Shown here: one piece after another, positions 53,301-61,107 of the stretch
Position numbering within the stretch: position 1 is the stretch's first letter
Layout: the number at the start of each line of letters is the position of its first letter
NCBI GenBank assembly: GCA_040401995.1
Contig: JBBANM010000001.1
Location: 1 to 64,000, forward strand
Direction of reading: 5' to 3'
Length of the DNA stretch: 64,000 nt
DNA from: Haliscomenobacter sp040401995
GTDB lineage: Bacteria; Bacteroidota; Bacteroidia; Chitinophagales; Saprospiraceae
Translations under genes and position numbers: made by a program
Notes under the pieces: model-generated
Database searches by the model: none
What the model saw: only the letters and a program-made list of their open reading frames with translations
What the model was told of the DNA's origin: nothing

Positions 53301-55273
53301 TGAGCAACCTACTAAAGCTGGAAGACATCAATGTTAACCTCAACGCGGATAGTCTTTATGTCATTGAAAAACGCGAGGATCCCAATGATCCCAAAGCACC
53401 TGTTCAAAGAATTACTGAAGATTGGGGACATTTTCAAGTTTTGGGTAAGCTGAAAGATTTGAATTCGCCACTATATGCTTATATCACCTTACGGAAGGAT
53501 TCGATGCAATTGATAGCCGAGGCGAAATACAATCTGAAAACCATCGGCGAAAACGAAAATCAAAAAAATGGCTATCTCAATGGCCATTTGAACTTGCAAT
53601 CTTTTCCGCTAAAGTTTGCTGAAAAATTCATCGGCAATACCATCAACGACATTTATGGGAGCATTGATGCTGATTTAAAATTCATCGGGCAAGCCAATCG
53701 ACCCGACCTTAATGGCGCCGTAATCCTCAATGGAGGTGGTTTAAGTGTTGATTTTTTAAAAACCCACTACACTTTTGGTCGCCAAAAAGTGGATGTCGAT
53801 AATTACCTTTTCGATTTCAATGGCCTGATTATTAAAGATATGTATGACAATATCGCCGAAATACATGGCGGTATTCGACACAATCATTTGAGTGATTTTG
53901 GTTTCAACGCCCATATCCGCACACGCAACAGTTTTTTGGCCTTGGATACCAAAAAAGGCGACAACAAAGATTTTTATGGTCGTGCCTTAGGAAAGGGCGA
54001 AGTGATTTTTTCAGGCACATTTGACCAACCTGATATTTATGTTAATGCCTCGGTTGGCGATAGCACCAAGTTGGTGATCCCCGTCAGTAATGCGCTAGAA
54101 AACAGCGAATTGAGTTTCATTAATTTTATTGACAAAAAGAAAGCAGCAAAAGATAAAAACGATAAAAAATTACCAGAAGAGTTGGGCGGCGTCAGCTTGG
54201 TGATGGACATAACCGCCAATTTGGGCGCCGTGCTCCAGATTGTTTTTAATGAACAAACCGGCGATATCATCCAAGGCCAAGGGAAAGGCGCTGTTCAGAT
54301 TTCTGTTCCCCGCGGCGGGCTTTTTCAGATGTTTGGTGATATTACCATTGAAAAAGGGAACTACCTCTTTACTTTTTTCAATGTGGTAAACAAAGACTTT
54401 AGCGTAAAAAAAGGAGGTACTATAAAATGGACCGGCGACCCAATGGGGGCAAGGATTGACCTAGAAGCGGAATATAAAAACCTCAGCGCTTCCGTCGCCA
54501 ATTTTATCCAAGAATACCTCATCTCTAATGAAAAACTGCAAGCAGAAGCGAGCAACAACACCGATGTAGACCTCCTCATGCACCTTGAAGGCGATTTGCT
54601 CCACCCGGCTATTTCATTTGATATTGCTTTCCCAACCTTGCAAGGGGAATTGAAAAACTTCGTAGACAACAAGTTGCGATCCATGAAACAAGACCCCAAT
54701 GAACTCAATAAACAGGTGTTCGGGCTGATTCTTGCTGGGCAGTTTTTGCCTTCTGATTTTACCTTGTCGGGTGCACAAATCATTACCAAAACCATCAGTG
54801 AGTTTGTATCCAACCAATTGTCGCAGTTGGTCACCCAGATGTTTTCCAATTTTATCGGTGAAGGCAGGACGCTTTCTGGCCTGGATTTTGACATCGCTTA
54901 CAATCAATATCAAGGCAGCAATTACCAGCAGGGTCAAAACTTTGCACTCGGAAATGTGTTGCAAGTAAGTTTGCAACCGCGTCTGTTCAATGATCGCTTG
55001 TCGTTTTTTGTAGGCGGTAACTTTGGTTTAAACTCCGCTGCCGCTACTACTAACGGTACTTTTGTCGGCAATGACGTGATCATCGAATACACCCTGTCGC
55101 CCGACCGAAGTTTGAAATTGCGGGTATACCAAAAAACGGCGCCAGATGTTGGCGGTAGGCGCTTGCAAATCGGTACAGGCCTCAGTTTTAGTAAAGAATT
55201 TGATAATTTTGGAGAGTTTGTCAAGAGCTTTAAGGTATTGCCAAAAAATAAAAAGAAAACGCCCATTCAATGA
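50342..55273 (+). CDS. tamB: TamB/YtfN-like translocation and assembly protein
   Basis: 1643 residues: an N-terminal membrane anchor (about residues 20-47, LLVLFRLVIALLAVLGTCLYL), then a very long repeated beta-strand body and a C-terminal DUF490 domain. The DUF490 part runs from about KGKGAVQISVPRGGLFQMFGD to the final barrel-like FVGGNFGLNS and RLQIGTGLSFSKEF. TamB-type proteins span the periplasm and are implicated in outer-membrane protein insertion and phospholipid transport. Typical TamA (BamA-like) partner is absent here. It overlaps yheT by one base and the next gene by four, so cotranscription is very likely. Confidence 0.9.
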   Translation: MDKNQEEKRIRDLRWYTWLAYRRLLVLFRLVIALLAVLGTCLYLIFQVPFVQAWVIKETTNAISKVTKTKVSIGYFRMGFLNNLVLNEVYLEDDNKDTLLYCKRLSAKLELSPFMLVRQGLVVTELSLQKGRFFIQQGPQDSLNNLETIFNRLIPPSPDDPNKKSKPFSLVLRRLNLDDVAFLKNDLDRGQRLNIVVGKGRLMIDQMNLPKRRISARYLNLDHIKVLIDELPYGPKYVDTSLDPEPPIDSARLDTSLWQIMVGEFRLTNGVFNLHNYRNAPKKTTPRDTIDFQHLQVSDIGITINNFMLHQDVFTGIVKGIHLKEQSGFVLEKLAAEDATVSSKGILLNDMQLITPYSRIGDTLHLTFNDYNAFDDFPNLVRLDGRFHDAKIAIRDIMSFASDLTTNPFFRKNKGTVAELDGQIKGKINNLDGRNLTILLPDGTFFKGKFNSRDLAVKDEESLQLRVDQLRTNMVTLRELLPNFDLPQNFNKLGRLTFAGNFVGFFSSFNLDGILTSSLGSADLDISLNLIPGLERAKYNGTIKLLGFDLGGWTGNPDYGRFNLDSKISNGVGLSGPKASAEVTADLKSFAFKNYSYENAHMEGKLQSRQFDGKFEIHDPNVDFTFSGKVDMSQDIPEYNFQASVNNLNLQKLNFTKQDLVLNGDIFLDLRAKNISDLTGTARLLQFDIHQGDQTYHFDSINVTSNFEKPGIKRLSLRSDVADGYIVGKFEMDEIPTAVLQYLSKRYPGYAQRIGIQLRDTVLSVNQFDYNITIKDSKGIHELIAPELGRLANVTFKGKFDDLKSVMIGELVVPELRFGDVVFNDIAGSFDLRRGDGDIALTVGTTVVNEKQHFAQIYIPIFISGDTLDFGIVYKDPKSDLLANLDINGKVAIIDKNTFQIKLNNSGLTLLEQSWAIDPRNNMIISKDRVDVQNFVITEGKKSVTLKEFQQSGLQCALANFNIAEINNFIKVDPLEFAGSCDISATVSNLLKLEDINVNLNADSLYVIEKREDPNDPKAPVQRITEDWGHFQVLGKLKDLNSPLYAYITLRKDSMQLIAEAKYNLKTIGENENQKNGYLNGHLNLQSFPLKFAEKFIGNTINDIYGSIDADLKFIGQANRPDLNGAVILNGGGLSVDFLKTHYTFGRQKVDVDNYLFDFNGLIIKDMYDNIAEIHGGIRHNHLSDFGFNAHIRTRNSFLALDTKKGDNKDFYGRALGKGEVIFSGTFDQPDIYVNASVGDSTKLVIPVSNALENSELSFINFIDKKKAAKDKNDKKLPEELGGVSLVMDITANLGAVLQIVFNEQTGDIIQGQGKGAVQISVPRGGLFQMFGDITIEKGNYLFTFFNVVNKDFSVKKGGTIKWTGDPMGARIDLEAEYKNLSASVANFIQEYLISNEKLQAEASNNTDVDLLMHLEGDLLHPAISFDIAFPTLQGELKNFVDNKLRSMKQDPNELNKQVFGLILAGQFLPSDFTLSGAQIITKTISEFVSNQLSQLVTQMFSNFIGEGRTLSGLDFDIAYNQYQGSNYQQGQNFALGNVLQVSLQPRLFNDRLSFFVGGNFGLNSAAATTNGTFVGNDVIIEYTLSPDRSLKLRVYQKTAPDVGGRRLQIGTGLSFSKEFDNFGEFVKSFKVLPKNKKKTPIQ

Positions 55274-55923
55274 TGACTTCAGCTGCCCTCAATTTTTTGG
55301 CCGAATTGGCCATGAACAACAACCGAGATTGGTTTCACGCCAACAAACCGCGTTTTGAGCAGGATGTTCAAAAACCATTTATTGACTTCATTGCTGCCAT
55401 CATTGAAGGTTTGGTAGAGGTGGATCCCCGGTTTCAAGTAAGCGCCAAAGACACCATTTTTCGCATCTACCGCGATACGCGTTTTAGTGCCGACAAATCG
55501 CCTTACAAAACCAATATTGGCGCATCAATTGGGCCATTTGGAAAAAAAGGCAATTTTCCAGGTTTTTATATCCACCTCGAAGCCGAAAAAATGATGATTG
55601 GCGGCGGTGCTTACAGTGTGGAAAAGGAACAACTCTTGCGCATTCGCGAAGCCATTGCCGAGCAGGAAAGTCATTTCTTGGATTTGATCCAAGATCCCAA
55701 TTTTGTAAAACATTACGGACATCTCAAAGGGGAAAGCCTGAAACGCGTGCCACCAGAATGGAAGGACGTACACGAACGTATTCCCTTGATCGTCAACAAA
55801 CAGTTTTATTTCATGGCCGAGATGCCCTCTGAGCGCATTTTGGAGCCAGATGCGGTGCAATTCTGTTTGGATTATGCCAAAGCGGGGTTGCCGCTGATCG
55901 ACTTCTTTGGCGTTTGTTTCTAA
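55270..55923 (+). CDS. DUF2461 family protein
   Basis: 217 residues, belonging to DUF2461 (TIGR02453): FLAELAMNNNRDWFHANKPRFE, then FRIYRDTRFSADKSPYKTNI, and GFYIHLEAEKMMIGGGAYS are diagnostic. The function of the family is unknown. ATGATG at 55270-55275 offers two in-frame starts overlapping the tamB stop. The TAA stop (55921-55923) is precisely the left 3-bp flank of repeat copy 7. Confidence 0.9.
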   Translation: MMTSAALNFLAELAMNNNRDWFHANKPRFEQDVQKPFIDFIAAIIEGLVEVDPRFQVSAKDTIFRIYRDTRFSADKSPYKTNIGASIGPFGKKGNFPGFYIHLEAEKMMIGGGAYSVEKEQLLRIREAIAEQESHFLDLIQDPNFVKHYGHLKGESLKRVPPEWKDVHERIPLIVNKQFYFMAEMPSERILEPDAVQFCLDYAKAGLPLIDFFGVCF

Positions 55924-56086
55924 GAGGGTGTTTTGATTTTTAGTTCACGCTGCAAATGGCCAAAATTCACCCCAACTTCGTTGCAAAAATATTCATGTAG
56001 CGCTGCTACACTCCGTTTTTTGCGCCTCGTTGGCGCAAATTTTGACTCATTTTCACATGCGAACTAAAAGTCAAAACACCCTCTAA
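55921..56086. mobile_element. Palindromic MITE-like element, copy 7 (subfamily A)
   Basis: The element proper is 55924-56083 (160 bp), with TAA on both sides (55921-55923, 56084-56086). It exactly fills the space between two convergent genes: the left TAA is the stop of the DUF2461 gene, and the TAG stop of aroC uses TA from the right flank and the terminal base of the element. The outer ends read GAGGGTGTTTTGATTTTTAG, slightly diverged; the core is standard. Confidence 0.92.
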
Positions 56087-57162
56087 ACCGCTGCTGCTTT
56101 TTGACGCAAATAATGATCGGCAAGCACCAATGCTGCCATTGATTCCACAATAGGCACCGCACGTGGCACCACGCAGGGATCGTGACGCCCTTTACCAGTA
56201 ATCACCGCCGGATCACCCTGTTCATCAACAGATTCTTGCGCTGGAATGATGGTCGCTACCGGCTTGAACGCCACCCGAAAGTAGATGTCCATTCCGTTTG
56301 ATATGCCGCCTTGTACGCCGCCAGAATGATTGGTGCGGGTGCGTATTCTTCCATTTTCATTGTAAAAAACGTCGTTGTGTTCCGAGCCGCGCATCGCTAC
56401 GCCCGCAAAACCAGAACCATATTCAAAACCTTTGGCTGCGTTGATGCTTAGCATCGCTTTGCCCAGATCGGCGTGTAATTTATCAAAAGCTGGCTCGCCC
56501 AATCCCGGAGGGCAACCCTGAATCACACAATCAACAATGCCGCCAATCGTATCGCCATCTTTGCGCACACTTTTAATCAATTCGATCATTTGCTCGGCAA
56601 TGGCTGAATCTGGGCAACGTACATCATTGGTTTCGGTTACCGTTAAATCCAGTTCCTGGTAGCTCTTATTCAAAGCCAAACTACCTACCTGGCTCACATA
56701 CGCTTGAATCACAATACCCGCTTCAGCGAGCAACATTTTGGCAATTGCGCCTGCTGCCACCCGCGCCGCCGTTTCGCGCGCCGAGGAGCGACCCCCGCCG
56801 CGGTAGTCCCGGATGCCGTATTTTACCTGATAGGTGTAATCGGCATGCGAAGGGCGGTATTTATCGGCAATGTGGCCATAATCTTGAGAACGAGCATCGC
56901 CATTAAATATCACCATGGCAATAGGGGCGCCGGTGCTTTTTCCTTCAAAAACTCCAGAAAGTACTTGTACAGTATCGCTTTCTTTGCGCTGGGTGACAAT
57001 ACTTGACTGTCCCGGCCGTCGGCGATCCAATTCCAATTTAATAAAGTTCTCGTCAATGGTTAATCCTGCCGGACAACCATCTACTACCACGCCAACTGCC
57101 TTGCCGTGCGATTCGCCAAAAGTGCTGATGCGAAAAATAGCGCCAAAATTATTACCTGCCAC
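56083..57162 (-). CDS. aroC: Chorismate synthase
   Basis: Last step of the shikimate pathway: EPSP to chorismate with reduced FMN. 359 residues with the three signatures: FGESHGKAVGVVVDGCPAGL, the RRPGQSSIVTQRKESD region with GGRSSARETAARVAAG, and RGSEHNDVFYN...TNHSGGVQGGISNG. The start codon is GTG at 57162 (MAGNNFGAIFRI fits the family), with a -7 box TAGTTTTG 21 bases upstream, implying a very short leader. It converges on the DUF2461 gene, with only repeat copy 7 between them. Confidence 0.95.
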   Translation of the reverse strand: MAGNNFGAIFRISTFGESHGKAVGVVVDGCPAGLTIDENFIKLELDRRRPGQSSIVTQRKESDTVQVLSGVFEGKSTGAPIAMVIFNGDARSQDYGHIADKYRPSHADYTYQVKYGIRDYRGGGRSSARETAARVAAGAIAKMLLAEAGIVIQAYVSQVGSLALNKSYQELDLTVTETNDVRCPDSAIAEQMIELIKSVRKDGDTIGGIVDCVIQGCPPGLGEPAFDKLHADLGKAMLSINAAKGFEYGSGFAGVAMRGSEHNDVFYNENGRIRTRTNHSGGVQGGISNGMDIYFRVAFKPVATIIPAQESVDEQGDPAVITGKGRHDPCVVPRAVPIVESMAALVLADHYLRQKAAAV

Positions 57163-57182
57163 TGTCTTGTATTTTTGCCGCG

Positions 57183-57190
57183 CAAAACTA
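57183..57190 (-). promoter_or_regulatory. Bacteroidota -7 box of aroC
   Basis: TAGTTTTG on the minus strand matches TAnnTTTG. It leaves only about 14 leader bases before the GTG start and shows no clear upstream box. Confidence 0.45.
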
Positions 57191-57350
57191 GTAAAAAGCC
57201 AGCAGGAAAACGCGCAAAAGCCGTAGTTTTGATTGCTAAGGGATGGGGGAATAATAAAGTGTCATTTTCGCCGCCGCTATTTTGCGGCCAATCGACTATC
57301 TTTTGAGGCTCAATGTGGGGCATTGCAACGAAAAAGATAGGAAGAGTGGC

Positions 57351-57398
57351 GGTGAAAGAGCAAGGCAAAGGTGATACTTTATTGTTCACCCGTTCCTA
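57351..57398 (+). repeat. Short hairpin repeat, family 2, copy 1
   Basis: GGTGAAAGAGCAAGGCAAAG then CTTTATTGTTCACCCGTTCCT: ends GGTGAA/TTCACC are inverse, with an inner AAAG/CTTT pair. It closely matches 62157-62204. It lies just after the 3' end of the minus-strand lipoprotein gene. A more diverged inverse resembling it begins at about 57250 (AATAATAAAGTGTCA). Confidence 0.6.
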
Positions 57399-57426
57399 AA
57401 GAGGAAAGGGCTATTTTTTTGACATC

Positions 57427-57762
57427 CTATTGCTGGCGAATTTCCGTCAATTTAATTTTACGGGCTTTAAAATCAAAAAGTAGGGCATCGTCGGGCGCAG
57501 GTCGGTACACGATGGCGCTATCTGCTTGCAAAACACCCGAAAAAACAACTGCGCTACCATTGGGTAGTTTTTTTATTGCTGGCGGTAAACTGTCGGGCAT
57601 CAAGAGTTGTTGGTCTGCTTGCAGTAAATATTGCACACAGCCTCGCGAACATACGTAAAGCTGGATGTTGCCCTTGGTATTGATCAGTTCGTTTGTACTT
57701 AAAGCGGTTTCTTTGCTGCAGGAGGCAGAAAGCAAGAATAAAAGCAACAGCAATTTTTTCAT
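57427..57762 (-). CDS. Small hypothetical lipoprotein
   Basis: 111 residues with a classic lipoprotein signal (MKKLLLLLFLLSASC, Cys15). The mature part contains a C-S-R-G-C pair and no recognised domain; the pattern GNIQLYVCSRGCVQYLL then GSAVVFSGVLQADSAIV suggests a small beta-rich periplasmic domain. It lies upstream of aroC on the same strand, 264 bases away, and is divergent from mutS2. Real gene likely; function unknown. Confidence 0.75.
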   Translation of the reverse strand: MKKLLLLLFLLSASCSKETALSTNELINTKGNIQLYVCSRGCVQYLLQADQQLLMPDSLPPAIKKLPNGSAVVFSGVLQADSAIVYRPAPDDALLFDFKARKIKLTEIRQQ

Positions 57763-57884
57763 AATTGGATGATTTTTAAAAGCTTTTAGATTTTACTTTG
57801 TAGCCAGACAGGTATAACGTTAAATAAGGTTGGAAAAACAACCCATTTTTGTAAAACTTGGAACGCTTCTCTGTTTTTTATGTT

Positions 57885-60317
57885 ATGCCTACATTGGTTT
57901 TGGAAAATTTGACTACGATGAGATTGGAACCTAAAGATTTATTTGAAAAACTGGAGTTTGATAAAGTTATTGGTTTAGTGGAGGCAGAGTGTCTGGGTGA
58001 ACTAGGGCAGTTGCAAGCCCGCAAAATCCAACCCCTGAATCACCGCGAGGACATCATTGATCGCCTTAAAGAAGTTTCGGAATACAAACGCTCTGTTGAA
58101 ACCAACGACCGAATCCCGGTTGCTCCTTACAACGATATTGAAGAAGACCTGCGCTTGTTGCAAGTGGAGGGTTCGGTGTTACCTGAAGACGGCCTGCGGC
58201 GCATCAATACCATCTTAGTTGCTACAGGCGCTATTTTTAAGCATTTCACCGAAACACGCCGCGGACTTTACCCCACTTTGTACAACGTAATCCGCACCCT
58301 TAATTTTGACCCCGCGCTAAGCAAAACGATTGATAAAATCATTGATCCCGAGGGCAATATTCGCCCAGATGCTTCACCGGCGTTGTTGAGTTTATTTAAA
58401 TTAAAGCAAAGCAAACTCAAAGAGCTCGATAAGGTTTTTCGGAATGTCATCAACGAGTACCGCACCAAAGGCTGGTTGAGTGAAACGGTGGAGAGTTTTA
58501 GAAATGGCCGGCGAGTATTGACCGTTCCCGCTGAGCACAAAAGAAAAATCCGCGGGATCATCCACGATGAATCTGCCACTGGTAAAACGACTTTTATTGA
58601 ACCAGAAGCCATTATCGAGATCAATAACGATATTTTTGATATTGAACAGGAGGAACGCCGCGAGGTTTACCGTTTGTTGCGTGAACTCAGTAATACGCTA
58701 CGCCCATATGTCCCCAACTTGCGACTCTACCTGGAAGTACTGATCTACTTCGACGTGGTGCAATCTAAAGCGCGCTTGGCGATTCGCATGAAGGCGCATC
58801 AACCCGAACTTAAAAACGAACCCAGCATCCATATTTTGGAAGGCTTCCACCCTTTGTTGTTGCTCAAAAATCAGCAATCGGGTAAAAAAACGGTGCCCTT
58901 CACCTTGCGTATGAGCGGTCCAAACCGCATTTTGGTGGTCAGCGGTCCCAACGCGGGTGGTAAATCCATCACCATGAAGTCGGTGGGTTTGTTGCAGTTG
59001 ATGGTGCAATCTGGCCTTTTGATACCGGTTGATCAACGTTCCGAATTTGGCATTTTTGATAACTTTTTTGCTGACATCGGCGATCAGCAATCCATTGAGG
59101 ATGATCTGAGTACCTATAGCTCGCGCTTAGCCAACATGCGGGTGGTCTTGGAATTTGCAAACGAGCGCTCTTTAGTGATTATTGACGAATTTGGTTCGGG
59201 TACCGATCCACAAATTGGGGGCGCGATTGCCGAGTCGATTTTGCGTGAACTCAATTCCCGCAAGGTTTACGGGGTCATCACAACGCACTATTCCAACCTC
59301 AAAATCTTCGCTTTCAAAACTCAAGGCATTCTTAACGCCTCCATGTTTTTTGACAAAGAAAACCTGGCGCCTACTTATGAGTTAAAAGTTGGTCGACCAG
59401 GTAGCTCGTATGCCTTTGAAATTGCTGAAAAAAGCGGACTTGGGGATAAAGTTTTGGATTATGCCAAAAACCGCATTGGCAAAAACGAAAAAGCGGTGGA
59501 TCAGCTGTTGATTGACCTGCAACGCGAAAAACAAGAAGTAGAAGAACACCTGGCTAGTCTAAAGAGCAAACAAGAACAGCTCGACAAGTTGATCAAAACC
59601 TACGACGGCCTACAGCGCGACATTGAATTTCGCCGCAAACGCATTAAACTGGAATCCAAAGAACAGACACTACAACAAACGGCGCAAGAAAGTAAACACA
59701 TGGAGCAACTCATCCGCGAGTTGCGCGAGGCCAGGAATCTAGAAAAAGCCGTAGAAGCCGCCGCCAAAGCCCGGGAAGACCGCAAAAAACTGGTGGAAGA
59801 AGTCAAGCAACTGCAAGAAGAAGTTTACCACAGTCCAGATCAGGTTCCTACCAAAAAAGAGCGCCCGATCGTCAAAGGCGATAACATCAAAATTCGCAAC
59901 GGCGGTGCTTTGGGGGTTGTGGAAAGCATCAAAGGTGAAAAAGCCATCGTATTGATTGGCGATATGCGGATGACCATTTTGGTACGCGACTTGCAATTGG
60001 CCAACGCCGCATTGGACATACGCTCTACTAAAAGCGTGCAGTCTGATACGGTGAATAAAACAGCGGGTTTTTACCCCAGGATCGATATTCGGGGAGTGAG
60101 GTACGAGGAAGCATTGCGCATGGTAGAAGAATTTATGGATCAAGCTCTATTGACGAGTTCCAACCATTTGCAAATTGTACATGGCAAAGGCAATGGTGCT
60201 TTGCGTAATGCAGTACGCAGTAAATTGAAAGAATACCGCAATGTAGGGCTGGAAATTCGCCATCCGGAGCCGGAGATGGGCGGTGATGGCGTTACGCTGA
60301 TAGAGTTTACCGCGTAA
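57885..60317 (+). CDS. mutS2: MutS2 family protein with Smr domain
   Basis: About 810 residues. Core MutS parts without the mismatch-recognition domain: a lever region, an ATPase with VVSGPNAGGKSITMKSVG (Walker A), STYSSRLANM and LVIIDEFGSGTDPQIGGAIAESIL (Walker B), a long coiled coil (about 540-660), a KOW-like segment, and a C-terminal Smr domain (IDIRGVRYEEALRMVEEF, HGKGNGALR). In other bacteria MutS2 acts on recombination intermediates and collided ribosomes. The frame opens at a TTG (57858); ATG at 57885 or 57918 (MRLEPKDLFEKLEFDKV, the better family match) are the likely starts. Confidence 0.93.
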   Translation: MPTLVLENLTTMRLEPKDLFEKLEFDKVIGLVEAECLGELGQLQARKIQPLNHREDIIDRLKEVSEYKRSVETNDRIPVAPYNDIEEDLRLLQVEGSVLPEDGLRRINTILVATGAIFKHFTETRRGLYPTLYNVIRTLNFDPALSKTIDKIIDPEGNIRPDASPALLSLFKLKQSKLKELDKVFRNVINEYRTKGWLSETVESFRNGRRVLTVPAEHKRKIRGIIHDESATGKTTFIEPEAIIEINNDIFDIEQEERREVYRLLRELSNTLRPYVPNLRLYLEVLIYFDVVQSKARLAIRMKAHQPELKNEPSIHILEGFHPLLLLKNQQSGKKTVPFTLRMSGPNRILVVSGPNAGGKSITMKSVGLLQLMVQSGLLIPVDQRSEFGIFDNFFADIGDQQSIEDDLSTYSSRLANMRVVLEFANERSLVIIDEFGSGTDPQIGGAIAESILRELNSRKVYGVITTHYSNLKIFAFKTQGILNASMFFDKENLAPTYELKVGRPGSSYAFEIAEKSGLGDKVLDYAKNRIGKNEKAVDQLLIDLQREKQEVEEHLASLKSKQEQLDKLIKTYDGLQRDIEFRRKRIKLESKEQTLQQTAQESKHMEQLIRELREARNLEKAVEAAAKAREDRKKLVEEVKQLQEEVYHSPDQVPTKKERPIVKGDNIKIRNGGALGVVESIKGEKAIVLIGDMRMTILVRDLQLANAALDIRSTKSVQSDTVNKTAGFYPRIDIRGVRYEEALRMVEEFMDQALLTSSNHLQIVHGKGNGALRNAVRSKLKEYRNVGLEIRHPEPEMGGDGVTLIEFTA

Positions 60318-60327
60318 AAAATAAGAG

Positions 60328-60365
60328 TTCACCGCTGATTATCAAATTTGAAAATCAGCGGTGAA
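60328..60365. terminator. Hairpin after mutS2
   Basis: TTCACCGCTGATT pairs perfectly with AATCAGCGGTGAA around a 12-base loop. There is only a weak T-rich tail. It lies directly before repeat copy 8. Confidence 0.55.
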
Positions 60366-60374
60366 AATCGTATT

Positions 60375-60585
60375 TTAGAGCTTGTTCAGTATTCTGATTC
60401 GAAGGCGAAAATGAGCTTAAATTCGCTCCAATGAGGCGCGAAAAGCGTGGTACATCCCGACAGAGTCGGGAGAGTGTATCCCGACTTTGTCGGGACAGGT
60501 CAGCGCTACATGAGCATTTTTGCAACGAAATTGGGGTGAATTTAAGCCATTTGTAGATCGAATTAGAATACTGAACAAGCTCTCA
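60375..60585. mobile_element. Palindromic MITE-like element, copy 8 (subfamily B, reversed, with nested insertion)
   Basis: The element proper is 60378-60582 (205 bp), with flanks TTA (60375-60377) and TCA (60583-60585), one mismatch. It has subfamily B ends and opposite polarity to copies 2 and 6. The centre is enlarged by about 45 bases carrying two 17-base palindromes, TCCCGACAGAGTCGGGA and TCCCGACTTTGTCGGGA, replacing one half of the usual central stem. It lies between convergent mutS2 and ndk, two bases from the ndk stop codon. Confidence 0.88.
60454..60497. repeat. Nested double palindrome inside repeat copy 8
   Basis: Two 17-base palindromes of the form TCCCGAC-nnn-GTCGGGA, separated by a short spacer. 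The pair is absent from the other seven copies, so it is an insertion or local duplication inside this copy. Confidence 0.7.
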
Positions 60586-60586
60586 A

Positions 60587-61006
60587 TTAGAACAACTCAG
60601 TTCCAGCAAAATGAAAAGCGCCTTCGATAGCTGCATTTTCATCAGAATCTGAACCGTGGATGGCATTTTCGCCTACGCTGGTTGCAAACAAAGCACGGAT
60701 GGTACCTGGTTCAGCATTGGCAGGGTTGGTAGCGCCGATCAACTTGCGGAAATCCTCTACTGCATTGTCTTTTTCCAAGATAGCAGCAACGATGGGACCA
60801 GAAGACATAAAGTCAACCAATTCTCCATAAAAAGGGCGTTCTTTGTGCACTTCATAAAATTCGCCAGCTCTTTCTTTGGAAAGTTGAGTCAATTTCATGG
60901 CTACAATACGGAAACCCGCTTTGTTGATTTGAGCCAAAATAGCACCGATGTGTCCAGCTTTGACAGCATCAGGCTTGATCATGGTAAAGGTTTTGTTTCC
61001 AGACAT
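60587..61006 (-). CDS. ndk: Nucleoside diphosphate kinase
   Basis: Transfers the gamma-phosphate between nucleoside triphosphates and diphosphates through a phospho-His. 139 residues, standard length. TFTMIKPDAVKAGHIG at the start and GENAIHGSDSDENA with the active-site His117 are diagnostic. A -7 box (TACTTTTG) lies 40 bases upstream, in the divergent region shared with nrnA. Its 3' end abuts repeat copy 8. Confidence 0.97.
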   Translation of the reverse strand: MSGNKTFTMIKPDAVKAGHIGAILAQINKAGFRIVAMKLTQLSKERAGEFYEVHKERPFYGELVDFMSSGPIVAAILEKDNAVEDFRKLIGATNPANAEPGTIRALFATSVGENAIHGSDSDENAAIEGAFHFAGTELF

Positions 61007-61045
61007 TTTAGATCCTATTAGTTATGCAGTTGTTGAAAAGTTGCG

Positions 61046-61053
61046 CAAAAGTA
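61046..61053 (-). promoter_or_regulatory. Bacteroidota -7 box of ndk
   Basis: TACTTTTG on the minus strand, an exact TAnnTTTG match. ATTG lies upstream at spacing 17. Confidence 0.5.
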
Positions 61054-61107
61054 AGTAAACTCATTCAATACAATGAATCGAGTTCTATATTTTTTGGTTA
61101 AATCCAT

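Noticed and set aside
134..60585. Dispersed palindromes interpreted as CRISPR or as an integron attC array
   Set aside because: They are not tandemly arranged, have no spacers or cassettes, and carry target-site duplications instead.
134..60585. Dispersed palindromes interpreted simply as the intrinsic terminators of the neighbouring genes
   Set aside because: They lack U-tracts, several already have a separate terminator hairpin beside them (3833, 15066, 60328), and copies 4 and 6 lie upstream of genes.
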